A stretch of 64,000 bases of DNA from Lutraria lutraria (Eukaryota > Mollusca > Bivalvia > Venerida > Mactridae), in contig OZ026842.1 of the NCBI GenBank assembly GCA_964023205.1, forward strand, positions 5,931,067 to 5,995,066. Direction: 5' to 3'. Below are positions 24,771-35,349 of this stretch, in pieces (position 1 is the stretch's first letter; every line of letters begins with the position of its first letter). A program made the position numbers and the translations under genes. The notes under the pieces are model-generated. The model saw only the letters and a program-made list of their open reading frames with translations, ran no database searches and was not told the DNA's origin.

Positions 24771-25235
24771 ACAGTTATTTTTCTACGTCTACTATTAATT
24801 AAGACTTTGATACAGATATATTTAGGACAATGTATATATGTCAAGTATAAGACACGATCATGATGAAGTATGTTTAAAATTCATGAAACAGGCGCACTCA
24901 CAAAATGTTTAGCAAATTTTCAGGAGTATTAAAAATAAACACTCATTAAAACGCTGCACGTTAATGCACTAGCGACTTTGATTAGGACGAATCGCCGGAA
25001 GTTTAGGACGAATTTGAAGAGCTGAAACCGACTCTGGGAGTGGGCAAGAGTCATGACAGGACCCCTCCTGAATAAGTCTAGATCTCGACATTTCGCAGCT
25101 GATAAACTGAACCATTGGATCTTTCCCAGTGTGGTAAGATTTCTTTTGTACACACGTCAACACTTCAGCAACAACAACTTTGAACAACACATGACACATA
25201 TATATGTTGATACATATAAAGACAATATGTAAATA

Positions 25236-25478
25236 TGTGTGTGTTTTGTTTGTTTGTATCGAATTGTACGCCCCTTTTCAACAGTCAGAGTGATATGAGG
25301 CGGATATTTCATCTAAGCATCGTTCGTGGGAAGAACCAGTACTAGACTCCCATCCTCCGTAAGCTACTCATAAAGATACATTGTCGTAGCGGGGCTCGAT
25401 CTCACGACCCTCTATCAGTGAGAGGTTACAGTGATTTAAAGTCAGCGCCCAAACCACTCGACCACGGAGGCGGGTCGA
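25236..25478 (-). repeat. tRNA-derived SINE, family A
   Basis: Read on the minus strand, the head has an A-box-like GTGGTCGAGTGG and a B-box-like GAGATCGAGCCCC, typical of a tRNA promoter. A body of about 150 bp follows, then a tail of CAAA repeats. The same family occurs at 41738-41960 (plus), 44884-45062 (minus) and, 3' part only, 61226-61345 (minus). Confidence 0.75.
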
Positions 25479-26323
25479 AAGTAAACATTGTAGGCGACAA
25501 AATTAATAAGAAGAAAAGGCCTGCCAGAAATATCTGTATACATACACAAAAACTACCTGCCACCATACATAACTAATAAATGTTATATATGTGTTAAAAC
25601 TTACTAGTCAATAAAAGCCAGTACTTGACGTAAGTTTTGTTATATTATGATCATGAATATTAATTCATGCTAAAAACAGATTACATCAAAGTTTAAGCTA
25701 AGGGAGTAAATAAATACTAATGCAAACAAACTGATATGCATGCAGTTTTGAAAAAATAAACATATCTTTTATTGCAATTTTTGACAATTTTATAAGAGAG
25801 TGACATTAAATACATCATAAATAATAATCATTTAAAACAAACAATGTTATATATGTTGCAAGGATGCTCAAGAAGATTTCAAGTACGGAGAAAATGCCTT
25901 GAAATTACCATCTACTTACATTGAAATTATCTCCCTTATTAAAAACCAGGAAATTGGCCTGTGGCTTTATTGTTTTAGTTTTCAGTTTCAAATTCAAAAG
26001 TTAACATCCTTATTAATACCTTAATTAAATCATCAAACTTTATATCACAGGGGTAAAATGATAAAAGAAATATAACATAGAAATATGTCTGAGGACCGTG
26101 GGAAAATATTTTTTGGGTTAAAGAGTCAATATTTTAATTTGGATTACCTCCCTTAGATATTAAAATCGAAAAGAACTGAGTATAAATGGCATTTCTCTGT
26201 TATCGTTATATATTTGTTATATATAGCTTAATTAGTGCTTTACTTAAGCAATCAATAAAGATGTAAATATTTGAACTCGAAGCTTGACATTTAAAGAATA
26301 AGGCCGCATACACACCTTTTCGT
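25479..26323. other. AT-rich intergenic stretch, nothing recognised
   Basis: No ORF with recognisable motifs, no tRNA-like sequence and no clear inverted repeats were seen on either strand. Confidence 0.5.
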
Positions 26324-26386
26324 GGCTCAGCGCAACACCGTCGTAACTTGTTCTTATATGAGTTACGACACTGTTGCGTTGAACCC
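26324..26386. mobile_element. Short palindromic element (GCTCAGCGCAACA), copy 1
   Basis: This is a 63-bp near-palindrome with arms GGCTCAGCGCAACA and TGTTGCGTTGAACCC and an inner GTAACTTGTTC/GAGTTACGAC pairing. A second copy in opposite orientation lies at 37921-37990. Confidence 0.7.
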
Positions 26387-26423
26387 TAGTTTTGGTGTTT
26401 CATATGTTGAAATACATACAAAT

Positions 26424-26697
26424 TAGGTGCAAAAGAATGTTTGTTTCTGACGACCAACACCAATCGTAACAACTCGGGCATTTCCGTAACTGAGAAACAC
26501 ACTTTCGTTAGACAAATGCCAAGATCCGATTGGACCAACACTATATATTTCCCAGCAACAAAAGACTTTATTGGGCATGTGGTACGGTACATCCACGTTC
26601 TCACTTTTCACATGCTTTCAAACGCCCAAAAACCCCAATCTACCTACCCTATCTTTAATGAGCATGTAACCAGAAACAAAAAATCTTTAAGGCCTTG
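26424..26697 (+). mobile_element. MITE with GTTTGTTTCTGG ends, copy 2
   Basis: The ends TGTTTGTTTCTGACGACC and CATGTAACCAGAAACAAA, followed by TTTAAGGCCTTG, match the family at 22431-22645. The 102-codon plus ORF across this copy (26441-26749) is probably incidental. Confidence 0.7.
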
Positions 26698-27217
26698 TAG
26701 AAAAATTAAATTTGAAAAAATAGTATTCAAAATCACAAAATTTAAATGAACTTACTTGATTAGTTAAAGTTGTGTTGTTTTTTTCATGAGATTGGTTTGT
26801 TGTTTGTAATGTTGCCTTCTTGTTGAAGATGCATTTTTTTAAATGGAGAAACAATAGAATAAGATGACAGGTATACAGTATTTCTGGGTACATTTATTAT
26901 TCATAATAATGATACCAGATACATAAATACAGTCAGATAAACTGTAACATTGAGTAAATGTTACAGAGGCACCGCGGGAAAACATGCTCTTCAAAAAATG
27001 GAATTCTTTTGCAATGGAACGAATAGTTTTATCCCAAATGATGATGTTCTTTTTATTACGCATTTATGCTCTGATAAAAGGGAACTTCTGAATTCCGAGA
27101 GGCAAATGCCGTTCATCTGGCATTCATATCAATTACATAATGATACATTAGAAATACCCAGCCTTAGTAAATACTTAAGTACAATGTTGCTGGACTCTGT
27201 CGCGTCACTTCTGTCAT

Positions 27218-27523
27218 TTAAAGCATGTCCCTATTCAAACCTTCTACCCCACGGGTCTGACTGGAGTCTTTGAGACACATACTAAACTCCATAAGATCGA
27301 GATTTGGAAATACAGGAGATGGTAAAGTCTCTCTTATTAACACTTGAAGTTGTTTAAATTTGTATTGTAGTGCTGTGTTACGAAGTGTGTAAGAGTGTGT
27401 AGTTATGTTCCTACATGTAGATCCAAGATAGAGTGATTTTCCGCCTAAGTAATCAGCAAGAAGGTGCTGACAGAAAAGCTTCATAGTTAGCACTGCGTCA
27501 CTAAATTTATGGGTGTGATCCAT
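27218..27523 (-). CDS. Hypothetical 101-residue ORF
   Basis: A complete ATG-to-stop frame (start MDHTHKFSDAVLTMK) with a mixed hydrophobic and charged composition, containing FCQHLLADYLGGKSLYLGS and a C-terminal DLMEFSMCLKDSSQ. I do not recognise a family. A perfect CRE-type palindrome TGACGTCA (27548-27555) lies 25 bp upstream of the start codon. An overlapping plus ORF (26950-27273) means the coding strand is not certain. No splice-linked exons were found. It may be a retrocopy fragment, a small gene or chance. Confidence 0.3.
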   Translation of the reverse strand: MDHTHKFSDAVLTMKLFCQHLLADYLGGKSLYLGSTCRNITTHSYTLRNTALQYKFKQLQVLIRETLPSPVFPNLDLMEFSMCLKDSSQTRGVEGLNRDML

Positions 27524-28116
27524 TATACTAATGTAATATTAAATTTTTGACGTCACAGTTAGTTGAAATATCCTTCCATACACTTGCTTTTGGAGAATGG
27601 AGCAAAAAATAGATACTGAACACAATTTTACACAAATATCATTTTATTCAACAGAATATTTTCATTTTTATTTAATGAACATAATATTAAATGGATAATG
27701 AAATGAATTTTTATAATGCATTTACATCATGACATGAATCACTTTCACACATATTCATTTGCTCCACGCACTTCTTGAAAACAAATAATAGAGGTAACTC
27801 TTGATGGTAGGCTCCTTAAACAAATTTTTCAGTCCCGATTTTTTCAATATTTTCAATTATCATTTTAGTCTATATTATATGTTAGTCTAGCAATAAAAAC
27901 CTTTTGAATCTAAAAGTCATTCAAATATATTCTTTCATGGTTATGACTATATTACACATTGTCATGAGTGTTTAACCTGGTCATTTCTTATAACTTGTAT
28001 CAAATGATCCAAAGCTCATTTCCGAAACAATGCATTACTATATAAAACATGAAACAATGCAGAATTATTTACAATATCTTTCAAATAAAGTGATTTCATT
28101 AGACATGGTAAATGAT

Positions 28117-28296
28117 ACAGTAAAACCTGTGTTAGCGACCACCTCCGAATAAAGGTCACCCTTTGAATAAAGGTCATTTTAAAAAAAAATCTTATTTGAT
28201 TATCAAGTACAAAATGACCTCTGAATAAAGCTACTTGTCAATAAAGGTCACATTTTGTCTTTCCATACAGTGGCCTTTGTTCACAGGTGTGACTAT
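28117..28296 (+). mobile_element. MITE with AATAAAGGTCA motifs, copy 1
   Basis: The ends are inverted (ACAGTAAAACCTGTG and CACAGGTGTGACTAT). The inside carries repeated AATAAAGGTCA words. Six copies are in the window: 28117, 38040 and 43255 in plus orientation, 57530, 58535 and 62038 in minus. All are non-coding. Confidence 0.8.
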
Positions 28297-28531
28297 ACAA
28301 ATACTTTAATGACACAGCATTTTAAATGTAATGTCAGTAACACTTTTTGTAATGAACTGGTTCCTGTTGACTCTGTCTATACATTGCACTATAGAACAGG
28401 AACCAGTCTATTCTTGGAAGTGTCTCAGAATAATCTCCCGTGCAGAATCACCGACTCCATCAAAACCACCATTTTGAAGTTCTATTCAGACAGATATAAC
28501 CACTACGGATGCTGAATAACAATAAATTGAA

Positions 28532-28758
28532 ACACAAGAAGTGTTTGTGAAACACGGATGCCCCCTAAAGGCCAACTGGATAGTATGACCTTGACCAGTG
28601 ATCTACTGACCTCAAAATCGATAGGGGTCATCTACATATGATGAACAACTTCCCTACCAAATCTGAGCAGCTTAGGCTTAACAGTTCTCTAGTAATTGCC
28701 TGAACAAGGTTTGTTGACCAACCAACATGTGCAAAGCAATATACCCCCTTTTCTCATA
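28532..28758 (+). repeat. Dispersed repeat (GACCTCAAAATC family), copy 1
   Basis: It starts GTGAAACACGGATGCCCCCT, carries CTACTGACCTCAAAATC, GGGGTCATCTACAT and CAAGGTTTG in order, and ends near ATACCCCCTTTTCT. Related copies lie at 38956-39135, 40625-40978, 45744-45970 and 48728-48960, all in the same orientation. No coding capacity or terminal inverted repeats were seen. Confidence 0.75.
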
Positions 28759-29636
28759 ATAATGAACATATTATTTGATATGCCATGATTGTGTAACCGA
28801 CATTACATTTAAGTGCCTATGTTCATGTAATAAACTGTGGGGGTGAATTGGTTCCTGTTCCGTGTAGCAGGGCTCCAAAGGCTCTGTAAAGACAGATCAA
28901 CGGGAACCATTTTATTGTGGAGGCAGACAATAATGTATCATAAAGGGAGATAATTTCAAATGCTGAAAAATGTGTGCATCAATAAAACACACACACAGGT
29001 ACAAATTTAAGCTAGGATTAAACCAAGTAAGACAATTAAAAGTCCAATAAATTGAGAGAAAAAAACCTAATGCTTCAAAAAGTTTGAGTGGATGGATCTA
29101 AACATATTTATTAAAATTGCGGGTAACTACATGTACAGTAAGACAAGAAGAGTACCTTTGAAAACCTGCCGTGGGTGTTCCCATAATACGACCCTTTTTC
29201 AAACGGGCATATAAAACTAGTGAAAAATAATCTCTTAAAGCAGAAAAATCTTCATTGAAAATATCCATTCAAAATATCTTGTTTGACAGAAAATGCCGAT
29301 CGCCAAGTCTAAGTCTGATTCTCTCTTTGAGCTATCAACATATACTCTTAATTAAATAGACATACTTAATTAAATATACTGTTCATACACTTTATATGAA
29401 AAATAGATGCGTAATATATTTAGTGAGCTTTTGAGAAATAAATGGAGGTGCTTATAAAAACTGAATTGGCTCGGCTGTGATAGTGATCATACCTGTAAAA
29501 TGGCCTCGAACTGGCATTTCTTAGGACTGTTCTCTGAATGTTTATCATTGTCATTGTTAGTGGTGATATTGTTTTATATTGTCTGAAGACAAAAATCTCC
29601 AGGAAGATTGCTTAAAGTGTTTGAAAAAACATACAT
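28759..29636. other. Intergenic sequence, no gene seen
   Basis: No coding or RNA features were recognised. A 13-bp inverted repeat (ACTGGTTCCTGTT / AACAGGAACCAGT, about 28357-28410) lies just before, and a related GTTCCTGTTCC motif is at about 28850. Confidence 0.4.
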
Positions 29637-29771
29637 TTACTGTTTAAGTCCTTTTTTGAGTTTGCCACCTTCTTGAGTGGTAGCTTTAGTACCTCCAGGA
29701 CAAGCAATATCAAGAGCAGGACAAGTGGATTTTCCTGGAGGACCAGTGACCCTCAAAAATTTTTTTGCGCC
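29637..29771 (-). CDS. Possible alternative last exon (44 residues)
   Basis: On the minus strand a good acceptor (TACTTTCAG) at 29772-29773 opens a 45-codon phase-0 frame ending in TAA at 29637-29639. It includes VTGPPGKSTCPALDIACPGG and ends KLKKGLKQ. NCBP2 exon 3 ends in phase 0, so this could be an alternative NCBP2 terminal exon downstream of the standard one. About 85 bp just upstream of the acceptor (29795-29880) is a diverged copy of NCBP2 intron 3 sequence at 31236-31320. I do not recognise the peptide. Without transcript data it may be a decoy. Confidence 0.3.
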   Translation of the reverse strand, partial: GAKKFLRVTGPPGKSTCPALDIACPGGTKATTQEGGKLKKGLKQ

Positions 29772-30344
29772 CTGAAAGTACTATTGGATCTAATTTTAGT
29801 GATTTTACAAAAATTACACTATAGCAATGACAAAAGTTTGCATACACACATTTAAGTTTTTGACTCATTACGACTGCAATCACATGAAGATATTTCTACT
29901 ATAAATTCAAAACAATTGTAAGAATAATGTTATTACATTGAGGCATTGAAAAATCTCTGAACAAGTCTATACTGGTAATGTTAAAACAAATAATCATACA
30001 CATCGATTCTACACACAAGATACATACAATAAACATAGAGCTGTAAAGTTTGTCACACTTCTTCTGTTTAGTTAAAACACAGCCAACTGACTTTCTAACA
30101 ACACTCACTATCTAAAAGGCTTCATAACAAAGGTAGAGAAACTCAGCTTTAAAAGTTTTCAATGTTTTGTACAAAATGTATGACACACTGTTTCATTTCA
30201 AATCAATTAAAAACTGATCGTGTTTGGTCTAGAATTTGATATCCAGTGATTCCTTTTGATGACTGTCAGTTTCTAATTGTAAGTCAAACTTCATAAGTCT
30301 GATAATTATGTTAAAACTTTAATGAAATGTCTGCAGTAAGACTG

Positions 30345-33300
30345 TCATAATGATTCTCGTGGCTTAATTTTCGAGGAAACAATCTTGCCATATCCGCCTC
30401 TTCCTTCATCAAAATCTGATCTGTATTCATCCCTAACCTGAAAGAAATAAATGGGATCAAATAAAGAATAACTTTAAAAACAAAAGGGCCAGAATGGCCA
30501 CACATCTCTCACCTGAGAACAACGACGCTATAACTAAAGACCAGGTAATATATCATCTCGTATAAACTGTTTCTACATAGATTTTTATCAAAACCAACTC
30601 TAATTTTCATGAATACTGGATGCAAGTCAATGTACATTCTGTGTAAATACAATTATGATTACTGAAGAAATGATGAAGCTATAATACTGTAAACAAGCTA
30701 AAATGTAGCAATTTGTCTAAGTCGAGGGCCCATAACTGTACAGATTTTAATTCAATTCCGCCCAAAATCAAACTCATCAAAGACCTTAAAGTTTTACACA
30801 TTCACTGTAAATATTATTAGGACTGGTGAAGAATTGAAGGTGTTAAACTGTAAACAAGCTGAAATATAGCAAATTTTCTATGCCAAAGGCCCATAACTCT
30901 TGAAGTTAAGGTCATACACATTCAGTGTAAATGTGATTAGGATTGGTGAATAACTGAAGGCGCTAGATTGTAAACAAGCTAAATATAGCAAATTTTCTAA
31001 GTCAAGGGCACATAACTCTTGAAGTCCTTGATCGAAACATTTGAGCCAAATACATCAAGACCAAGTTTGATTACTATTGGTTCAGAGCTGTGGATGCTTG
31101 AGTGTAAACAAACTAATTGTGGAAGAACGCCAGACATTTATCGATCCTAAAAGCTCACCTGATCAATCAGGTGAGCTAAAAAAAAAACCACTCAAACTTT
31201 CAAATTAGCACTTTGCTTTGTTTAGATAAATATGTTTTGTGATTTTACAAAAATTACACTATAGTAATAATGGAACATTTTCATACACAGTGACACTATT
31301 AAGTTCAAGACTAATTAATTACAGCTACTATACCCCAAAATATATTGTCATCCAGTAACATGTTAACAATCACAATCAACACGTTTTTCAATAACCTTTG
31401 TCTTATAAAAGCAATAATTGATAAGAAAACAAATATCTTTATCTTTCTGATATGGCCATAAAAACTGCCCACTCATGTACAGTCTTCGAATCTATTAGGC
31501 CCGTACCTTGGACTGAGTCCAACAAAATGGCTGTCGGTCAAGTAAATTGGTCAAATGGTCCAGTAAATTTTTATGCGAAATTATCTAAATGTTTTGGAAC
31601 AAAAAAGAACATCTACTAATCAATCCAAAAAAATATGTATTTTTCTTTTATTTTGAGTAAACTGTTTCTGGTCAACTATAATTTCATGCATAAAACTGCA
31701 TGCATCAACTTTCTTTATTGTTTTAACCAGTAGAATAATTAGTTTTGTGCTTTAAATGAAGCAGTAATGTCCATTATACTAACCTGTCCACCAGTCTTTC
31801 CACGTCCGTACTGTCTCCCTTCCTTAAACCCAGCATCCCAATCAGATCTTATAATTCTGTCATCAAGCCGAGTACCATTCACATAACGCATGGCATTCTC
31901 TGCGTCACCATGTAAATAATATCTGATCTCAGTTAAAGAATCTTTATTTTATCAAATAAATAATCATTAATCTGTCACTGAAATGATGTATTGAAAAAGA
32001 ATTAAAAAATAACCATTTCTGGTGAACGAGATTGACCCTAAAGAGCATGCAGATAATGAACAAATTTCTTCATGCAAATTGTATCCAGGTAGAAATTAGA
32101 ATTTTGATTGTTTGCCCCATCCGACCGACCAACCAAAATCCTACCAGTCAAAAAAGATTTTTTACTAAGAAAATAATATTTCATTCTTTCTATGACTTAA
32201 AAATTTTTCATTTATGAATTTCAATCAAATATATATATATTTATATGGATGATGCTAAAAAAAATTTACCTACCTACTGTTACTACTGTCCTAAGCCAAA
32301 ATACTCATGGGTCGGAAGTGGCAAACAAACAATTTTTAATGGTGGCCCCAGGTATCACTATCCGACTTATTCAAAGACATTTTTAGTATAATTCTACTTA
32401 TATTTAACTGCTCCAAAACCAAAGATAAATTTTCTATTGTAGATTTTTTGAATTTTACACAAAGCTATATGCGATTTTACCAAATAAAATCAAGGACATC
32501 ATTTTTCTGCAACAGGAACAAATTGAAAACTCCCATTTCTGTATTACATTTTCATGACCATTCATGAATTCAGAATTGTTCTTCAAACAGTAAAATGACT
32601 GGATTTTATTCCTTATCCATGAATTAATGTAATAAAGGAGCATATTAAATTGTTGTAGACCATGTAAAAATGTTGTACTGTACAATGATCTGATTTTCCC
32701 AATTTTGTCAGAAATGGCACCTGTATAAAAAATTGAAAAAGAAATGGCAAGAGTGCCTGAAAAATCACAAAAAAAAAACAAGAACATGTTGATAAGACAT
32801 CGAATGCAACAATAAAGCGTGATAAGTTTCTGTTACCACCCTTAAGGGCGCTGCCCCTTAACCCCGCGGGTGCCTACGGCCCCCTGACACCTCAGCTAAA
32901 AAAATTGGCTCAAGAGAAAAATTAGCCAATGCTAGAAAGGATACTCAACAAAACAAAAGCCACAAGGAGTTTTCCTGAATTTATCCAAACCCATAATTAT
33001 CCGTTTGATATCACCACAGCGACTGAAAAGTTCATGTATTTGTTCCTCTGTAGTGAAGAATGAGAGATTTCCTATGTACAATGTTGAACTGGAACTAAGC
33101 AATTTCTCCTGCTCTGATCTGCTGCCCTGAAAGTTATTAATAATAATGACACTTTATTTTTCAACAGCATTAAATGGACTTTTACAAAATTGCTGGAATG
33201 TATAGGATGACAACAGTTAAACACTTCATGCTAGGCAATAAAACTGTGTATAGCCAAAGTTGCCCAATCAGGCAACTACAATTTGTTACTGCTGAGTTAG

Positions 33301-34287
33301 CTGAGAGTAAGACTAAAAGTCGAAGACATACCAGGGTTCTTCAAATCCGCTAGTCAACTCGTAGTTACAGTTAGAAAATGACACAGGATGTGTTAAAATT
33401 GCTGTAAAACTAGTTAAGAATATATAATAAGATTCTGAAGATACAGTCTTATTATCATGTAGTGTAGGTGAAGGAAATTAATGTACCCGATGGGGTCCAT
33501 TGAAACACCCCAATAACTCTTGAATCACTCAAATACAACTCAATAATAAATTGTCATTACATTTTATAATTATAAAGTTCAATTCTATTATTAAATAATA
33601 GAATTGAACTTTATAATTATGTAATGACTGTCTTTGAATTAAGTTTTTGCGACAGGTTGCCCGACGATATACTTTTTAAGAAAGAAACTCTCTAAAACTA
33701 GGTTGTACCCTAAAAGGCTTAAAGAAGAAAAAAATCCTTTCGGGAAGGGGGGCAATCCACTATTTCGAAGACTGTAATGAAATAATGTACACATCTAAAA
33801 AAAAATGTAGATTTTAATCTAACAATATATTTTACACACGATAAAATATGAATTCAAATTTCCAAATTTGTTGCTTTGTTACTGAAGGCCTAAAATGGTA
33901 TGACCCATATTCGTGAATATGAATCATATTTTCATTATTGGGTTGTTCCAATGGACCATACCCGATGCAGGACTCAAACCTGCAACGCTGTGCTTGCAAG
34001 TCAGATGCTCTACCATCCAAGCTAATTGGGATGGGGAATATCCCAGCGAAATTATAAATACAATATTCCACACCGCTATATGTAGAATCATGGTTCGAAG
34101 TGGGCTTACAATAAATAAATCATATGGTCGAAAAAAAGCGTCCGAAATTCACTCCAGTTTACACTTGTACGATACACACATTAAATAAATTCAGTGTGCC
34201 AAATGTTAAGAGAATTTTTACCTTGAAATGCTGATCTCGATACGAACTTATTGTCGCTGATGCTCCACCGGGCTTTGCTGCTGCCAT
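30345..34287 (-). CDS. NCBP2: Nuclear cap-binding protein subunit 2 (CBP20)
   Basis: This is the small subunit of the nuclear cap-binding complex. It binds the m7G cap with NCBP1 and supports splicing, 3' processing and RNA export. Four minus-strand exons join in phase: 34287-34222 (ATG), 33126-32945, 31922-31784 and 30437-30345 (TGA), 480 bp, 159 residues (human 156). A single RRM spans about 37-110 with RNP2 LYIGNL (38-43) and RNP1 [11 protein letters not shown] (74-84). Cap-contact residues known from human CBP20 are present: Tyr16 and Tyr39 (human 20 and 43), Phe79 and Phe81, and Asp110, Trp111 and Asp112 in the SDWDAGF motif. The C-terminal QYGRG and RGGYGK elements are kept. The N terminus and last ten residues differ from vertebrates. 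Introns carry a tRNA-like sequence, a 76-bp palindrome and a hairpin-ended repeat. Confidence 0.96.
30480..31182 (+). repeat. Dispersed repeat with terminal hairpin in NCBP2 intron 3
   Basis: It starts at AAAAGGGCCAGAATGGCC and ends in a strong hairpin (AGCTCACCTGATC / GATCAGGTGAGCT-like, about 31150-31176) followed by an A-run. The interior repeats a block of roughly 120-165 bp nearly three times, each containing GTAAACAAGCT and CATAACTCTTGAAG-like words. A related degenerate element may lie at 43850-44175. The 3' hairpin recalls Helitron-type ends, but I see no convincing 5' TC end, so this stays undetermined. Confidence 0.6.
33553..33628. repeat. 76-bp near-perfect palindrome in NCBP2 intron 1
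   Basis: The arms run from GTCATTACA to AATTCTATTA and back, separated by TTAAA. They are identical except for four extra T bases in the left arm. It could extrude as a cruciform. Confidence 0.85.
33951..34031 (-). tRNA. tRNA-like sequence (pseudogene or SINE head)
   Basis: Read on the minus strand: A box TAGCTTGGATGGTAGAGCA, B box GGTTTGAGTCC (one change from GGTTCGAGTCC), a perfect T stem GCAGG/CCTGC, and an anticodon loop CTTGCAA that would read UGC (Ala). The anticodon stem pairs in only three of five positions and the acceptor stem has mismatches. A functional tRNA is therefore unlikely. It lies in NCBP2 intron 1. Confidence 0.5.
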
Positions 34288-35349
34288 TTCACCTAAATAA
34301 ATACACCAGCGTTTTCACTTTCAATTTCTTTTAATCTGCGTCAACAAAGGCTTGGAAATAGGAAAGCACCTATGCGACATCAGAAGCATAATCTGCGGTG
34401 TTCGTCTTAATATGTGGCCGAGTTTTATAATTCGCCTTTGTGGGAAAATGATACCAATATATTTGGTTTGAATACAAAATTATTCCATTATGAGTGAGAT
34501 TATAAGCATGTAGGGGAAATCCTGATCCTTCTAAAAAAGCTTAACCTCTTCGCTACCATTATTCATCTGGTATCCGCTTTATTGACGCAGCGGGAACCAG
34601 TGACATACCCGATAAATATTTGTGAATAGTTTTCAGTACCTGCCACAGTCTGTGACTGCGTTGTTGAGATATGCTTATTGATGTTATGATCAAATTAATC
34701 TACAGAATTTTGCAAGGTAGCTTTTTGACAGAAATCCTCAAAGGCTTATTGATTTTATGCCTAAATGTTTCGCCCCAAACTCATTTCGTACCGTCTGTTT
34801 CGTCCCTCAGGGTTTTTTCCCCTTGGGATTGGGAATTTTCGCGGTGTTTTAATCGAAATTGGGAAAAATGTATAACTACAAACTTTGCAATGTTCAACTT
34901 ATTCTACTTATTCTCCCATAGAACAGTAGCAGAATAAGGTATTTACTAACAATAGTGATGTCATCACTATTGTTAGTAAATACCTTATTTATCATGTTTA
35001 TAATTATTTTTTTTAAATAATTTTATAAGTTCATTAACATCACTATTTTTTTTTTTTTGATTGGGAATTTTTGTCTGTGAATTGGGAAAAAAAGATACTA
35101 TTTTCCATTGGGAACATGACCGAATTTCGGCTATAAAATCGCCCCCCAAAAAACCCTGGTCCCTGGTCAGGACATGCGACCAAACATTCTGAAGCCTATT
35201 TTCTTTTTTCTTGGCTAGATATTCTTCAGTCATAAACATTTTTAATTTAAATGATACATATCATGTACATGTTTAAAATGCATTCCTTATTCAGGCTAAT
35301 TGTATACTATATGAAATCATTTCTAATGAATGCAATTGTATAATTACAG
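34288..35349. other. Region between the NCBP2 start and the LRR gene
   Basis: This divergent interval of about 1.06 kb should contain promoter or 5' UTR elements of both genes, but I see no certain TATA box. It holds a 57-bp perfect palindrome (34933-34989) flanked by sequence with repeated ATTGGGAA words (34805-34870 and 35055-35130). A TTACAG directly before the LRR gene ATG looks like a splice acceptor, which would put an intron in that gene's 5' UTR. Confidence 0.5.
34933..34989. repeat. Perfect 28-bp arm palindrome
   Basis: Arms of 28 bp (34933-34960 and 34962-34989) are exact reverse complements with a single T between them. The left arm begins AATAAGGTATTTACTAACAA. It lies about 360 bp upstream of the LRR gene start. 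Confidence 0.95.

Noticed and set aside
24929..25199. Two overlapping minus ORFs of 74 and 76 codons
   Set aside because: Overlapping frames with no domain, no clear splice sites and adjacency to a SINE. There is not enough to call a gene.
33832..34188. Functional tRNA-Ala gene
   Set aside because: A and B boxes are good, but anticodon and acceptor stems are mismatched. Called tRNA-like only. The ORFs overlapping it on both strands are incidental.
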